A stretch of 29,111 nucleotides of DNA from JBKPRX01 sp046734795 (GCA_046734795.1 JBKPRX010000101.1:1-29111); one strand, 5' to 3'; positions 15,673 through 24,035 are shown, numbered from the stretch's first letter. The notes: a model not told the origin generated them from the sequence alone. Numbers and translations are program-made.

Positions 15673-16712
15673 GCCGCCGCCTCCGCGTCGCGCTGATCGC
15701 GGGGGGTCGCTCGAGCGAGCACGACATCTCGCTCGCGTCCGCGCGTTCGGTGCTCGAGGCGCTCGATCCCGAGCGCTACGACGTGGTGGGCGTCGCGATC
15801 GGGCGCGACGGTCGCTGGTCCCTCGACGGCGGGGCACCCCGTGAGCTTCCGGCGACAGACGCCGAGGCGCGCCTTGCCGACACGCTGCCCGTTCCGGCCG
15901 CGACGGGCACGCTCGAGGCGCTGGGCGCAGTCGACGTCGTGCTTCCGATCCTCCATGGGCCCTTCGGCGAGGACGGGACGGTGCAGGGCCTCCTCGAGCT
16001 CGCGGACATCCCGTACGTCGGTGCAGGAGTTGCGGCCTCCGCGCTCGCGATGGACAAAGACCTGTTCAAGAAAGTGATGCGCGACAGTGGCATCCCGGTC
16101 GCGCAGCACCGCGCGATCCGCGAAGGCGACGCGGTCGAGAACCCGTTCGGCTATCCGGTCTTCGTGAAACCGGCGCGGCTCGGCTCGTCCGTCGGCATCA
16201 CGAAGGTGCGAAGCGAAGACGAGCTTGCGCGCGCGATCGAGCTTGCGCGCCGGCACGACGACAAGGTGCTCGTCGAGGAGTTCGTGTCCGGAATGGAAGT
16301 CGAGTGCAGCGTCCTCGGCAACCGTCAGCCGCCGCCGATCGCGTCGCTCCCCGGACGCATCGACACCCGCGGCCATGAGTGGTACGACTTCGCGTCGAAG
16401 TACGACGAGGGCGGCATGGAGCTTGTCATTCCGCCCGAGCTACCGCAGGAGACGATCGAGCTCGTTCAGCAGCGTGCGATCGACGCGTTCGTCGCCGGCG
16501 AGTGCGAGGGCATGGCACGCGTCGACTTCTTCGTCCGCGAATCGGACGGCGAGGTCGTCGTCAACGAGCTGAACACGATTCCCGGCTTCACCGCAACGAG
16601 CGTCTACGCGAAGCTCTTCGAAGCGTCGGGCATTGCGTATCCGGAGCTGCTGTCGCGCCTGATCGACCTGGCGCTCGAGCGCGCCGAGCGGAAGCGCAAG
16701 CTCGTCTACTGA
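15669..16712 (+). CDS. ddl: D-alanine--D-alanine ligase
   Basis: 347 residues; ATP-dependent joining of two D-alanines for the peptidoglycan precursor. ATP-grasp ligase signatures: AGGRSSEHDISLAS at the N-terminus, LHGPFGEDGTVQG, the GSSVGI loop (172-177), EEFVSGMEVECSVLG, and VVNELNTIPGFT (Asn302) for metal binding. The frame is open far upstream, but the conserved start is GTG 15669 (VSRRLRVALIAGG), which overlaps the pknB stop by GTGA. Coupling to a PASTA kinase is notable because the kinase's presumed ligands contain the product's stem peptide. It ends inside the convergent kinase gene by 7 bases. Confidence 0.96.
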   Translation: MSRRLRVALIAGGRSSEHDISLASARSVLEALDPERYDVVGVAIGRDGRWSLDGGAPRELPATDAEARLADTLPVPAATGTLEALGAVDVVLPILHGPFGEDGTVQGLLELADIPYVGAGVAASALAMDKDLFKKVMRDSGIPVAQHRAIREGDAVENPFGYPVFVKPARLGSSVGITKVRSEDELARAIELARRHDDKVLVEEFVSGMEVECSVLGNRQPPPIASLPGRIDTRGHEWYDFASKYDEGGMELVIPPELPQETIELVQQRAIDAFVAGECEGMARVDFFVRESDGEVVVNELNTIPGFTATSVYAKLFEASGIAYPELLSRLIDLALERAERKRKLVY

Positions 16713-18190
16713 TGTTCCGCGCGGCCTGTGACCTCGTTCACGTCTGCGTGATCTGCGTCCGGCGGTAGGAGCGTGATCCAGAGGACGTAGTAACGCGCGG
16801 TTCGTCCGTCGAGCGTGAACGTCGTCAGTCGGTTCACGGTGCGCGAGCTCGAGACGTTCGCGAACGGCCCTGACGACGTGCTTCCCGCTCGTACCTGCGC
16901 CGTGTAGCCCGGCGTGTCTGTTGCGACCGTTAGCTGCTTCAGCGCAGTGGGGCGGCCCGCATCGACGAGCAGCCCGACGCCCTTTTTGAGGCCGCCGAAC
17001 TGCTGGCTGTCGTAGTGCTCCGTGTCCCAGGCCGTCGAAGCGTCTCCGTCAGTCGCATAGCGCGCATCGCCGTCGTGCTCGACGCCACTCCCGGGTGGCG
17101 GGTCGTAGCCGGAGAGCGCCGTCAGCGGCACGGGCTTCGTCGCCGTCGGACCTCCGGACGCTTTGCCGCCGGAGTCACGGAGCGCCAGCACGGCGCCGAC
17201 CACCACGGCGGCCAGGATCACGCCGAGGATCGCGAACCAGAGCGGCAACCGGCTTCGCGTCCGCGAGTGACGCGGCTTGCTGGCGCGGACGACCGGCGCT
17301 CGCACGATCGCGGTCGCCGCAGAGTCGGGTGCGTCGAGCTCCGAGAGGCACGCCTCGAGCTCGCTCGCGAACTCGGCCATGCTCGCGAAACGCTCGGCCG
17401 GATCCTTCGCGAGCGCGCGATCCACCGCGACCGCGAGGCGCGCCGGTGCGTCGGGGCGCCGCTCGAGGAGGCTCGGCGGCGGCTCGTTGATGTGCTTCAT
17501 CGCCACCGTGACGAAGTTGTCGCCCGGGAACGGCACGTCGCCGGTCAAGAGTTCGTAGAGAACGACGCCGAGCGAATAGACGTCGGTCTGCTCGGTGACG
17601 CGCTGACCGCTCGCCTGCTCGGGCGCGATGTAGTTCGACGTGCCGAGGACGGTGCCGGTCTGCGTCATCCCGTGCTCGACGTCGAGCGAGCGGGCGATGC
17701 CGAAGTCGGTCACCTTCGGTTCGCCGTCTCCGTTCAAGAGCACGTTCTGCGGCTTCACGTCACGGTGGACGAGACCGTTTTGGTGCGCGAATGCGAGGGC
17801 GCGGGCGATCTCGACGCTAAGCTCGAGCGCGCGCCGCACCGGCAGCGGACCAGTCCGGTTGACGAGATCCTTGAGGTTCTCGCCGTGGACGTACTCGAAG
17901 ACGATGAACTGCCGGCCCGCGTCCTCGCCGCGGTCGATGACGGTGACGATGTTCGGGTGCGAGAGCCTCGCGACCGCGCGCGCCTCGCGTCGGAAGCGTT
18001 CGACGTACTCGTCGTCGCCGGTGTACTGCGCGTGGAGGATCTTCAGCGCGACGTGTCGTTCGAGCAGCGTGTCACGAGCGCGATAGACGCTCGACATGCC
18101 TCCGCTGCCGACGAGCTCCTCGAGCTCGTACCGGTCCGCAACCAGCTCACCGGCCACGGAGCGCCCGTTCCCGAGGACGTCGGTACCCAC
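16706..18190 (-). CDS. Ser/Thr protein kinase with extracellular discoidin/galactose-binding-like domain
   Basis: 494 residues. Kinase domain (about 20-280): VGSGGMSSVY, Lys50, HRDVKPQN (142-149), DFG (162-164), IAPEQ. Its activation loop carries MTQTGTVLGT, with Thr176 and Thr178 in the TQT arrangement of autophosphorylated PknB kinases. A basic linker leads to a membrane helix (about 316-337) and an outside domain (about 355-490) with the DGDASTAWDTEHY pattern of F5/8 type C / galactose-binding-like folds rather than PASTA repeats. That suggests a carbohydrate or cell-wall polymer ligand. GTG start. Convergent with ddl, overlapping it by 7 bases. Family clear; ligand is inference. Confidence 0.92.
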   Translation of the reverse strand: MGTDVLGNGRSVAGELVADRYELEELVGSGGMSSVYRARDTLLERHVALKILHAQYTGDDEYVERFRREARAVARLSHPNIVTVIDRGEDAGRQFIVFEYVHGENLKDLVNRTGPLPVRRALELSVEIARALAFAHQNGLVHRDVKPQNVLLNGDGEPKVTDFGIARSLDVEHGMTQTGTVLGTSNYIAPEQASGQRVTEQTDVYSLGVVLYELLTGDVPFPGDNFVTVAMKHINEPPPSLLERRPDAPARLAVAVDRALAKDPAERFASMAEFASELEACLSELDAPDSAATAIVRAPVVRASKPRHSRTRSRLPLWFAILGVILAAVVVGAVLALRDSGGKASGGPTATKPVPLTALSGYDPPPGSGVEHDGDARYATDGDASTAWDTEHYDSQQFGGLKKGVGLLVDAGRPTALKQLTVATDTPGYTAQVRAGSTSSGPFANVSSSRTVNRLTTFTLDGRTARYYVLWITLLPPDADHADVNEVTGRAEHQ

Positions 18191-18220
18191 ACCGTCTCAA
18201 CGGTGCGGTGAGGCTAGCGG

Positions 18221-19543
18221 TTACCCGAGAACCGTCTCGAACGCGGATTCCCAGACGCCCAAGCCCTCGTCGAGCTCGGCATCGGAGATCACGAGCGGCA
18301 ACAGGACGCGGATGCAGTTGCCGTGGACGCCCGCTTTCAGGAGCAGCAATCCGCGGCGCGCAGCCTCGTTGACGATCGTCGTCGCCGTCTCGGGATCGGG
18401 TTCTTTCGAAGCCGGGTCGCGGACGAGCTCGAGCGCGAGCATGGCGCCGAGACCGCGCACGTCGCCGATCCGCGGCCAGCGCTCCTGCCACGAAATCATT
18501 CGCGCGCGGATCACTCGGCCGATCTCCTCGGCCCTCGCGACGAGGTGCTCCTCTTCGATCACGTCGAGAACGGCAAGTGCGGCGGCCTGCGCGACGGGGT
18601 TGCCGACGTACGTTCCGCCGACGGCACCTTCGCCGGGCGCGTCCATGATCGCGGCCTTGCCGAGGACGCCGGAGAGCGGGAGGCCGGCGCCGATCGACTT
18701 CGCCACGGTGATGAGGTCAGGCTCGACGTCGTAGTGCTCGATCGCGAACATGCGGCCCGTCCGGCCGTAACCCGTCTGCACCTCGTCGGCGACAAGGACG
18801 ATGCCATGCTCGTCGCAGATCCGGCGGATCCCGCGCATGAAGTCTTTCGGCGCCGGAACGAAGCCCCCCTCGCCGAGCACCGGCTCGATCACGATCGCGG
18901 CCACCGTCTCGGCGGCAACGACGGTATGGAACGCACGCTCCAAAGCAGCGAGCGCCTCATCGGACGAGGGGCCGCGGTAGTCGCTGGCGAACGGGACGCG
19001 GTAGACCTCCGGCGCGAACGGTCCGAGCCCGGCCTTGTACGGATGCGTCTTCGACGTCAAGGTCAGCGACAGCAGCGTGCGGCCGTGGAAACCGCCTTCG
19101 AACGCGATCACGGCCGGCCGCTTCGTGTATGCGCGCGCGAACTTGACGGCGTTCTCGACTGCCTCGGTGCCGGCGTTGAAGAATGCGGCCTTCGCGGGTC
19201 CGCGGAACGGTGCGAGCGCGAGCAGCCGCTCGGCGAGCGTCACGTAGACCTCGTACGGAACGATCGTGAAGTCGGTGTGCAAGAACCGCTCGGCTTGCTC
19301 CTGAACGGCCGCAGTCACGTGCGGATGCGCGTGACCGACCGCGAGACATCCGACTCCCGTCGTGAAGTCGATGAACGTGTTGCCGTCGACGTCGGTGAGG
19401 AGGGCACCGTGGCCCTCGTGCGCGACGACCGGCAAATAGACCGCGAGCGGGTTGGCGACGACGGCCTCCTTGCGCGCGAGCACCTCACGCGAGCGCGGTC
19501 CCGGTACTTCCGTCTTCAGCTCGATCGCCCGCGTGATCGCCAC
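18221..19543 (-). CDS. gabT: 4-aminobutyrate aminotransferase (class III, PLP)
   Basis: 440 residues. Converts 4-aminobutyrate and 2-oxoglutarate to succinate semialdehyde and glutamate if the name is right. Signatures: FIDFTTGVGCLAVGHAHP, FFNAGTEAVENAVKFAR, GGFHGRT, IEPVLGEGGF, VADEVQTGYGRTG and TVAKSIGAGLPLSGV with the PLP lysine at 282, then GGTYVGNP; all close to GabT, though other omega-aminotransferases share many. The start is GTG 19543, 50 bases past the stop of the upstream gene; a TATCTT box six bases before it suggests a leaderless mRNA and argues against the longer frame to 19777. Confidence 0.9.
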   Translation of the reverse strand: MAITRAIELKTEVPGPRSREVLARKEAVVANPLAVYLPVVAHEGHGALLTDVDGNTFIDFTTGVGCLAVGHAHPHVTAAVQEQAERFLHTDFTIVPYEVYVTLAERLLALAPFRGPAKAAFFNAGTEAVENAVKFARAYTKRPAVIAFEGGFHGRTLLSLTLTSKTHPYKAGLGPFAPEVYRVPFASDYRGPSSDEALAALERAFHTVVAAETVAAIVIEPVLGEGGFVPAPKDFMRGIRRICDEHGIVLVADEVQTGYGRTGRMFAIEHYDVEPDLITVAKSIGAGLPLSGVLGKAAIMDAPGEGAVGGTYVGNPVAQAAALAVLDVIEEEHLVARAEEIGRVIRARMISWQERWPRIGDVRGLGAMLALELVRDPASKEPDPETATTIVNEAARRGLLLLKAGVHGNCIRVLLPLVISDAELDEGLGVWESAFETVLG

Positions 19544-19549
19544 GATCTG

Positions 19550-19555
19550 AAGATA
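19550..19555 (-). promoter_or_regulatory. -10 box TATCTT for gabT
   Basis: Minus-strand TATCTT ends six bases before GTG 19543, placing the transcript start at or next to the start codon; there is no Shine-Dalgarno. A tandem repeat of TATTCAG lies just upstream (19574-19587). Confidence 0.4.
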
Positions 19556-19593
19556 GCGGAGCAACGCGCCGCCCTGAATACTGAATAACGAAC

Positions 19594-20829
19594 TTACAGC
19601 TGCGGGGTCTCGAGCGGCTCGAGCGGCCGCGGCCCGGCGCCGAGCGCCTCGGCCGTGTAGAGGCCGACCGGGTTCCAGAGCATGAAGCCGCTGGAGAGTG
19701 CGGCGCGCGCGGCGCTGATCTGCGCCTGCACGTCCTCGAGCTCGTACGTCCGTCCGAGCGAAAAGTCCTGGAGCCATGGAACGACGAGCGCGCGACCATG
19801 GCGAGTGGCTCGGCGGAAGTCGCGCAGCGAGTAGGCGACGGTCGTGCCGGGTGCGGCGTTCGGGTCGTCGAGGTTGTACTCGCCGGAGTTGAAGTGAGAC
19901 GGATAGACCATGGGATAGATCGCGTCGAGCGTCCCCACGAGTGCGCGCGGCCGCTGGCCGATTCCGAGATCGCGCGTCGCGGACAGTCCGAAGACGTCAG
20001 CCGACACTCGAGCACCGAGCGGATGAAGCCGGCTCACCGCGTAGCGCAGGTACGCCGGGACGGTCGCGCTCATCGACTGCGCGTGTTTCCCCGGGTAGCG
20101 GATGATCGAGAGGTCGCCGTCGCTCGGGAATCTGACGTAGTCGAACTGGATCTCGTCGAAGCCGGCGCGTGCGGCCGCCGCTGCGACGTCGACGTTGTAC
20201 TTCCATGCGCGCCGGTCGTAGGGGTTGAGCCAGCCGAGTCCGCCGTTCGTGTGCCAGATCGACCCGTCGCTGCGGCGAATCGCGAGCTGCGGCGCGCGCT
20301 CGGCGGCGATCGGATCCTCGAACGAGACGACGCGGCCGATCACGTACAGCCCGGCCGCATGCATGCGTCGCACGACGTCACGGGGTCGGTAGTACGGCTT
20401 CGCCGCGCCGAGCTTTCGCGCGAGTGGCACCGACGACGGCACAAACCCGATCTCGCCGTTCTCGTCCTTGATGTCGAGCTCGATCGTGTTGAGGCCGTAC
20501 TTCTTGAGCGCGATGTAAGACGCAAGCTTTCCGGGAATGCTTGCCAGCGCCATCGTCACGTGCACCCCGCGGATCTCGTCGGGAGGCGTCGCCAGCGCTT
20601 GTTGTGTCGGCACGTGTGCGGTCGGCAGCGGCGCGGCGACGCGCACGGCCGGCTGCGTCGTTGCATGGCGCCGACCTCCAAGCTCGATTCCTGCGAAGAG
20701 GCCCGCGACTGCGGCGGCGAGGATCGCGAGCGCGGTCAACCGTCGCCGACGGATTTGACGCCTCCGAGCGTGTTGACGTCGCAGCCGAGACTGGGCGTTC
20801 GGATCGACCGGTGTGAGCACACCGCTCAA
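19594..20829 (-). CDS. DUF4015 putative glycoside hydrolase, membrane anchored
   Basis: 411 residues. A basic N-terminus (RRQHARRRQIRRRRL) and one helix (about 31-50) mark a signal anchor; a linker follows and then a TIM-barrel-like DUF4015 domain (about 87-395). Landmarks: IRGVHVT, NTIELDIKDENGEIGF, GLYVIGRVVSFEDP, WLNPYDRRAWKYNVD, FDEIQFDYVRFPSDGD, ADVFGLSAT and AIYPMVYPSHF. The acidic residues in IKDENG and IQFDYVRFPSDG are likely active-site positions. The substrate is unknown; an envelope polysaccharide is plausible. Start TTG 20829 lies nine bases after a TAGGAT box; GTG 20820 is the alternative. Confidence 0.85.
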   Translation of the reverse strand: MSGVLTPVDPNAQSRLRRQHARRRQIRRRRLTALAILAAAVAGLFAGIELGGRRHATTQPAVRVAAPLPTAHVPTQQALATPPDEIRGVHVTMALASIPGKLASYIALKKYGLNTIELDIKDENGEIGFVPSSVPLARKLGAAKPYYRPRDVVRRMHAAGLYVIGRVVSFEDPIAAERAPQLAIRRSDGSIWHTNGGLGWLNPYDRRAWKYNVDVAAAAARAGFDEIQFDYVRFPSDGDLSIIRYPGKHAQSMSATVPAYLRYAVSRLHPLGARVSADVFGLSATRDLGIGQRPRALVGTLDAIYPMVYPSHFNSGEYNLDDPNAAPGTTVAYSLRDFRRATRHGRALVVPWLQDFSLGRTYELEDVQAQISAARAALSSGFMLWNPVGLYTAEALGAGPRPLEPLETPQL

Positions 20830-20885
20830 GGGTCCGCGATCCTAGCCGGAAAGCGCCCGCTCAGCCACTAGAATCCGCGCTCCGA
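20830..20885. promoter_or_regulatory. Divergent leaderless promoters, DUF4015 gene and dcd
   Basis: In these 56 bases a minus-strand TAGGAT (20839-20844) lies nine bases before TTG 20829, and a plus-strand TAGAAT (20869-20874) lies 11 bases before the dcd ATG at 20886. Neither gene has a Shine-Dalgarno. Each predicted transcript would begin within a few bases of its start codon. Confidence 0.45.
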
Positions 20886-21458
20886 ATGGTCCTCTCCGAC
20901 CGTACGATCGCGCGCCTCCTCGCCGACGGGCGGATCGAGATCGACCCGTACGAGGCATCCCTGCTGCAACCGTCGAGCGTCGACGTCCGCGTCGATCGCT
21001 TCTTTCGGGTCTTTCACAACAATCGCTATCCGTTCATCGACGTGAAAGTCGAGCAAGAAGAGCTCACCGAGCTCGTGGAGGTCGACGATGAACATCCGTT
21101 CGTGCTGCATCCGGGCGAGTTCGTGCTCGGCTCCACGCTGGAGCGGATCAAGCTGCCGGACGACCTCGTCGCGCGGCTCGAAGGCAAGAGCTCGCTCGGG
21201 AGGCTGGGTTTGCTGATCCACTCGACGGCGGGCTTCATCGACCCAGGATGGGACGGCCATGTGACGCTCGAGCTCTCGAACGTCGCGAACCTCCCGATCA
21301 CGATCTACCCGGCGATGAAGATCGGGCAGATCTCCTTCATGCAGATGACCGAGCCCGCCGAGACGCCATATGGATCGGCGGCGATCGGCTCGAAGTACAA
21401 AGGCCAGCGCGGACCGACGGCCAGCCGCTACTACAAGAACTTCGAGGCCGGCGGGTGA
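20886..21458 (+). CDS. dcd: dCTP deaminase, likely bifunctional deaminase/dUTPase
   Basis: 190 residues, the length of the mycobacterial enzyme that converts dCTP to dUMP in one protein. It has MVLSDRTIARLL, LQPSSVDVRVD, the catalytic region GKSSLGRLGLLIHSTAGFID, then PGWDGHVTLELSN, MKIGQISFMQM and a GSKYKGQRGPTASRYYKNF tail. The bifunctional activity is known for actinobacterial relatives and inferred here. It supplies dUMP for thymidylate synthesis. Overlaps the following epimerase by GTGA, though no functional link is obvious. Confidence 0.95.
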   Translation: MVLSDRTIARLLADGRIEIDPYEASLLQPSSVDVRVDRFFRVFHNNRYPFIDVKVEQEELTELVEVDDEHPFVLHPGEFVLGSTLERIKLPDDLVARLEGKSSLGRLGLLIHSTAGFIDPGWDGHVTLELSNVANLPITIYPAMKIGQISFMQMTEPAETPYGSAAIGSKYKGQRGPTASRYYKNFEAGG

Positions 21459-22342
21459 CCGTCCTCGTCACGGGCGCGACCGGCTTCGTGGGCGGACACG
21501 TCGTGCATGCGTTGCGCGCTCGCGACGTGCCGGTGCGCGCGCTCGTCCGTGACCGTCGCAAGGCGTCGCGCTTGGAGGCGTGGGGTGTCGAGCTGCACGA
21601 AGGCGACGTCACCGATCCCAGCGCGCTGCGCGCCGCAGTGGCCGGTTGCGACGCGGTCGTCCATCTCGTCGCGATCATTCGCGGCCGGCCGCAGGATTTC
21701 GAGCGCGTGATGGCGCAAGGCACGAGAGATCTCGTCGCCGCCGCGGCCGAGAGCGGCACGCGTCGATTCGTGCTCGCGAGCGCGCTCGGTCTCGACGAGC
21801 ACACGAAGGATTCGGTTCCGTACTACCGGGCGAAGTGGGCGATGGAAGAGGCGGTCCGCGAGTCGAGCCTCGAGCACGTGATCTTCAGACCGAGCTTCGT
21901 GTTCGCACGCGACGGAGGTGTGCTGCCGACGTTCGTGCGCACGGCGCGCTGGTTACCGCTCACGCCTGTCATCGGATCGGGCACGCGGCGCCTGCAACCG
22001 ATCTGGATCGACGACGTCGCCGAGTACTTCGCCGAGGGCGTGCAACGGCTCGACGTCGCGAACCGAACGTTCGAGATCGGCGGTCCCGACGCGCCGACGT
22101 GGAACGAGTTCTGGGACCGGTTGAAGCGAGTGCTCGGGCTGCGACGCGCGTCCGTCCACGTGCCAACGTCGTTCATCCGAGCGCAGGCGGCGCTGACCGA
22201 GAATCTTCCGGGGGCGCCGGTCACGCGCGATCAGCTGACCATGCTCGAGCTCGGCGACAACGTCGTCAACGACCCGGCCGCCGTGGAAACGTTCGGACTG
22301 CCGCTCGTCGGCCTCGACGAGCAGCTGCGACGCGCGGCCTAG
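21455..22342 (+). CDS. NAD(P)-dependent epimerase / complex I NDUFA9-like SDR protein
   Basis: 295 residues of the atypical short-chain dehydrogenase family (SDR_a5, NDUFA9-like). Rossmann motif VTGATGFVGGHVV at the N-terminus, EGDVTDPSALRAAVAGCDAVVHL, VLASALGLDE, and a YxxxK in YYRAKWAMEE; later FRPSFVF and IWIDDVAEYF. Likely an NAD(P)-binding redox or quinone/sugar-related enzyme; the substrate cannot be told. The GTG start at 21455 lies in a GTGA overlap with dcd; the frame is open further upstream but that part overlaps dcd. Confidence 0.88.
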   Translation: MTVLVTGATGFVGGHVVHALRARDVPVRALVRDRRKASRLEAWGVELHEGDVTDPSALRAAVAGCDAVVHLVAIIRGRPQDFERVMAQGTRDLVAAAAESGTRRFVLASALGLDEHTKDSVPYYRAKWAMEEAVRESSLEHVIFRPSFVFARDGGVLPTFVRTARWLPLTPVIGSGTRRLQPIWIDDVAEYFAEGVQRLDVANRTFEIGGPDAPTWNEFWDRLKRVLGLRRASVHVPTSFIRAQAALTENLPGAPVTRDQLTMLELGDNVVNDPAAVETFGLPLVGLDEQLRRAA

Positions 22343-22349
22343 CTTCGCG

Positions 22350-22739
22350 TCAGCTCTTGCCGAACGAGGCGCGGCGCTCCGCGTCCTCGGCGTTCAGCAA
22401 GTGCCCGTCACGCTCGACGTAGCCGCCCTTGCCGCCGACGATGTAGACGATCGCCTCCTCGTCGAAGGGGTTCGAGACCGTTCGCGGCGTCGTCGACTCT
22501 GCGTGGAAGAGGCCGCCTTCGCCGAGCTCGCGCGTCTCGTCTCCGACCTCGACGCGGACGCGTCCGCGATGGACGAAGTAGAGCTCGTCCTGCGTCTCGT
22601 GGTAGTGCGGGAAGCCCGGATACTGCGGCGGCAAGACGAGCGCGTTCACGCCGAACGCAGTCACACCGAGGGGCGCGCGGATCTTCCGGAACCCCGGCCC
22701 GTCACCGAGCTCGTCCAGCGAACCGAATGCGTAGCCCAT
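22350..22739 (-). CDS. Cupin-domain protein
   Basis: 129 residues with a single cupin barrel: PHYHETQDELYFVHRGRVRVEVGD carries the first metal-binding motif (His45, His47 and Glu51 or Glu52 by count), and GEGGLFHAESTTPRTVSN the second. Probably a small metal-binding enzyme or sensor; no substrate can be assigned. ATG 22739 is seven bases downstream of a TAGGAT box, while GGAGGAG lies further upstream. The start falls inside the 3' end of the DUF1835 reading frame (79-base overlap on the same strand). Confidence 0.88.
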   Translation of the reverse strand: MGYAFGSLDELGDGPGFRKIRAPLGVTAFGVNALVLPPQYPGFPHYHETQDELYFVHRGRVRVEVGDETRELGEGGLFHAESTTPRTVSNPFDEEAIVYIVGGKGGYVERDGHLLNAEDAERRASFGKS

Positions 22740-23845
22740 GCGCTCGATCCTACTCCTCCCACTTCGACCACCGACTCGGTTCCTTCGTGCCATCGCCACT
22801 GCGCGCCCGGACCGACGAGGTGCACGCCGCCGATCCAGCGGTCGATGCCGTTCAGCTCGACGTGGTCGGCGGCGCCCGCGACGACGCGTTCGCCCGCTTC
22901 GGTCAGCCCGACCTGCGTCTGCCGGTCGACGCTCCGATCGACGACCTGGAGGAGCGGCACGCGTGCCGTCGCGAGCCGCTGCATCGTCCGGTAACAGAAG
23001 GAGTCGCCGAGGAACGGCCGAGCCTCGCGCCGACTGGTTGCAACGAACGCCTCGCCGGCGGTTGAGGCGCCCTCGGCGACTGCGGCGAGGATCCGGCGCT
23101 CCGTCAGCGAAAGGCCGTCGCGTGTCGACGGATACTCGCGACTCAGACGATCGAATGCCTCGCCGACGAAGCGAAGCTCGGGCGATTGCGCTCGTTTGAT
23201 CGCGCCGAGCTCGCGCGGAGTCCCGAGTCGAAGCGCGTGCCATGCCGCGCGTGCGAGCACGAGAGCCTCGCCGGTGAGCGAGACCGCCGCACTGGCTGCA
23301 ACGCGCTCGAGCTGCGCCGCCGTCAGCTCGCCGAGTCCACCGAAGTGGGCGATCCCGAGATGCTCGCCGATGCAGATGAGCGTGATTCGCGCCGGCGCTA
23401 CGCCGAGCGCGGCAAGTCGGGCGAGGATCTCGACGAGCTGCAACTGGTCGTAGAGGTCGGCCTCGAACCAGAGGACATAGTCGCCGTCGCGAGCGGCCTC
23501 GAGCTCACGATCGCGCTCGGCGAGCGAGCGCTCGATCGGCGCGGGGTCGCTCGATGAGTCCTCGGCGAGGAACGCGGCGCGTATACGGCGCAACTCCGCG
23601 TCCTCGACAGCGGGAACGGGTCCCTCGTGCAATGCGTCGCGCCATGCGAGCACGCGCTCGACGTACGTCGTTTCTCGAAGCGTGTGCGCCGCGCTGTCGC
23701 CGTTTGTCACGTGCAACGCCTCACCGAACTGCGGCTCGCCGCTTGCGATTCCCGCGAGCAGCTGCGAGCGGGCGGTCGTGTACGACTCGCCCGTCTTCGC
23801 CATCCGTTGCCGGACGCGGCGCTTGAAGTCGGCCTGCTTGGTCAT
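22661..23845 (-). CDS. DUF1835 domain protein with N-terminal basic helical segment
   Basis: 394 residues. After a short basic N-terminus (FKRRVRQRMAKTGESYTTAR, about 7-26) comes the DUF1835 domain (about 43-165): ALHVTNGDSAAHTLRE, VLAWRDALHEGPVP, VLWFEADLYDQLQL. A second, helical part (about 185-355) includes LTERRILAAVAEGAST and a winged-helix-like GLTEAGERVVAG segment, ending near WRWHEG. The last 30 or so residues look like unconstrained read-through into the cupin gene. ATG 23845 with GGAGG eight bases upstream. Function unknown. A leader of about 155 bases with hairpins precedes it. Confidence 0.8.
   Translation of the reverse strand: MTKQADFKRRVRQRMAKTGESYTTARSQLLAGIASGEPQFGEALHVTNGDSAAHTLRETTYVERVLAWRDALHEGPVPAVEDAELRRIRAAFLAEDSSSDPAPIERSLAERDRELEAARDGDYVLWFEADLYDQLQLVEILARLAALGVAPARITLICIGEHLGIAHFGGLGELTAAQLERVAASAAVSLTGEALVLARAAWHALRLGTPRELGAIKRAQSPELRFVGEAFDRLSREYPSTRDGLSLTERRILAAVAEGASTAGEAFVATSRREARPFLGDSFCYRTMQRLATARVPLLQVVDRSVDRQTQVGLTEAGERVVAGAADHVELNGIDRWIGGVHLVGPGAQWRWHEGTESVVEVGGVGSSAWATHSVRWTSSVTGRGSGRSARPSV
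22747..22752 (-). promoter_or_regulatory. -10 box TAGGAT for the cupin gene
   Basis: Minus-strand TAGGAT ends seven bases before ATG 22739, inside the last codons of the DUF1835 gene, suggesting the cupin has its own leaderless promoter. Confidence 0.4.
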
Positions 23846-24013
23846 GATCGCCTCCTGCAGCCGTACCTCAGGTCCCCCAGCGATCGACGAGGTCGGTGCG
23901 GATCGACGATCGGTTCGCATCCTTCGAGAGGTCAACCTCCCTTTGCCTCCTCTGAGACTCGGCTGGGGCGAGCCTGCGGAGGTTCGGCGCGAAGGCGCGC
24001 CGACGCGAATGTA
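23846..24013 (-). promoter_or_regulatory. Predicted promoter and long structured leader of the DUF1835 gene
   Basis: Minus-strand TTGGGG (24037-24032), 18 bases, then TACATT (24013-24008) suggests transcription from about 24001. The leader would open with a perfect 7-bp hairpin (24002-23996 with 23991-23985, loop CCTT). Next, AACCTCC (23984-23978) can pair with GGAGGTT (23940-23934). The second arm can instead form GAGG-TTGA-CCTC (23939-23928), so two folds exclude each other. This is the layout of a regulated leader, but I recognise no known riboswitch class. Confidence 0.35.
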
Positions 24014-24035
24014 GCGAACACGACCCGCTTTCCCC

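Noticed and set aside
23920..24002. Glycine or SAM riboswitch in the DUF1835 leader
   Set aside because: CTCAGAGGAGGCAAAGG faintly recalls a glycine aptamer, but the order of conserved segments and the gene context do not fit.
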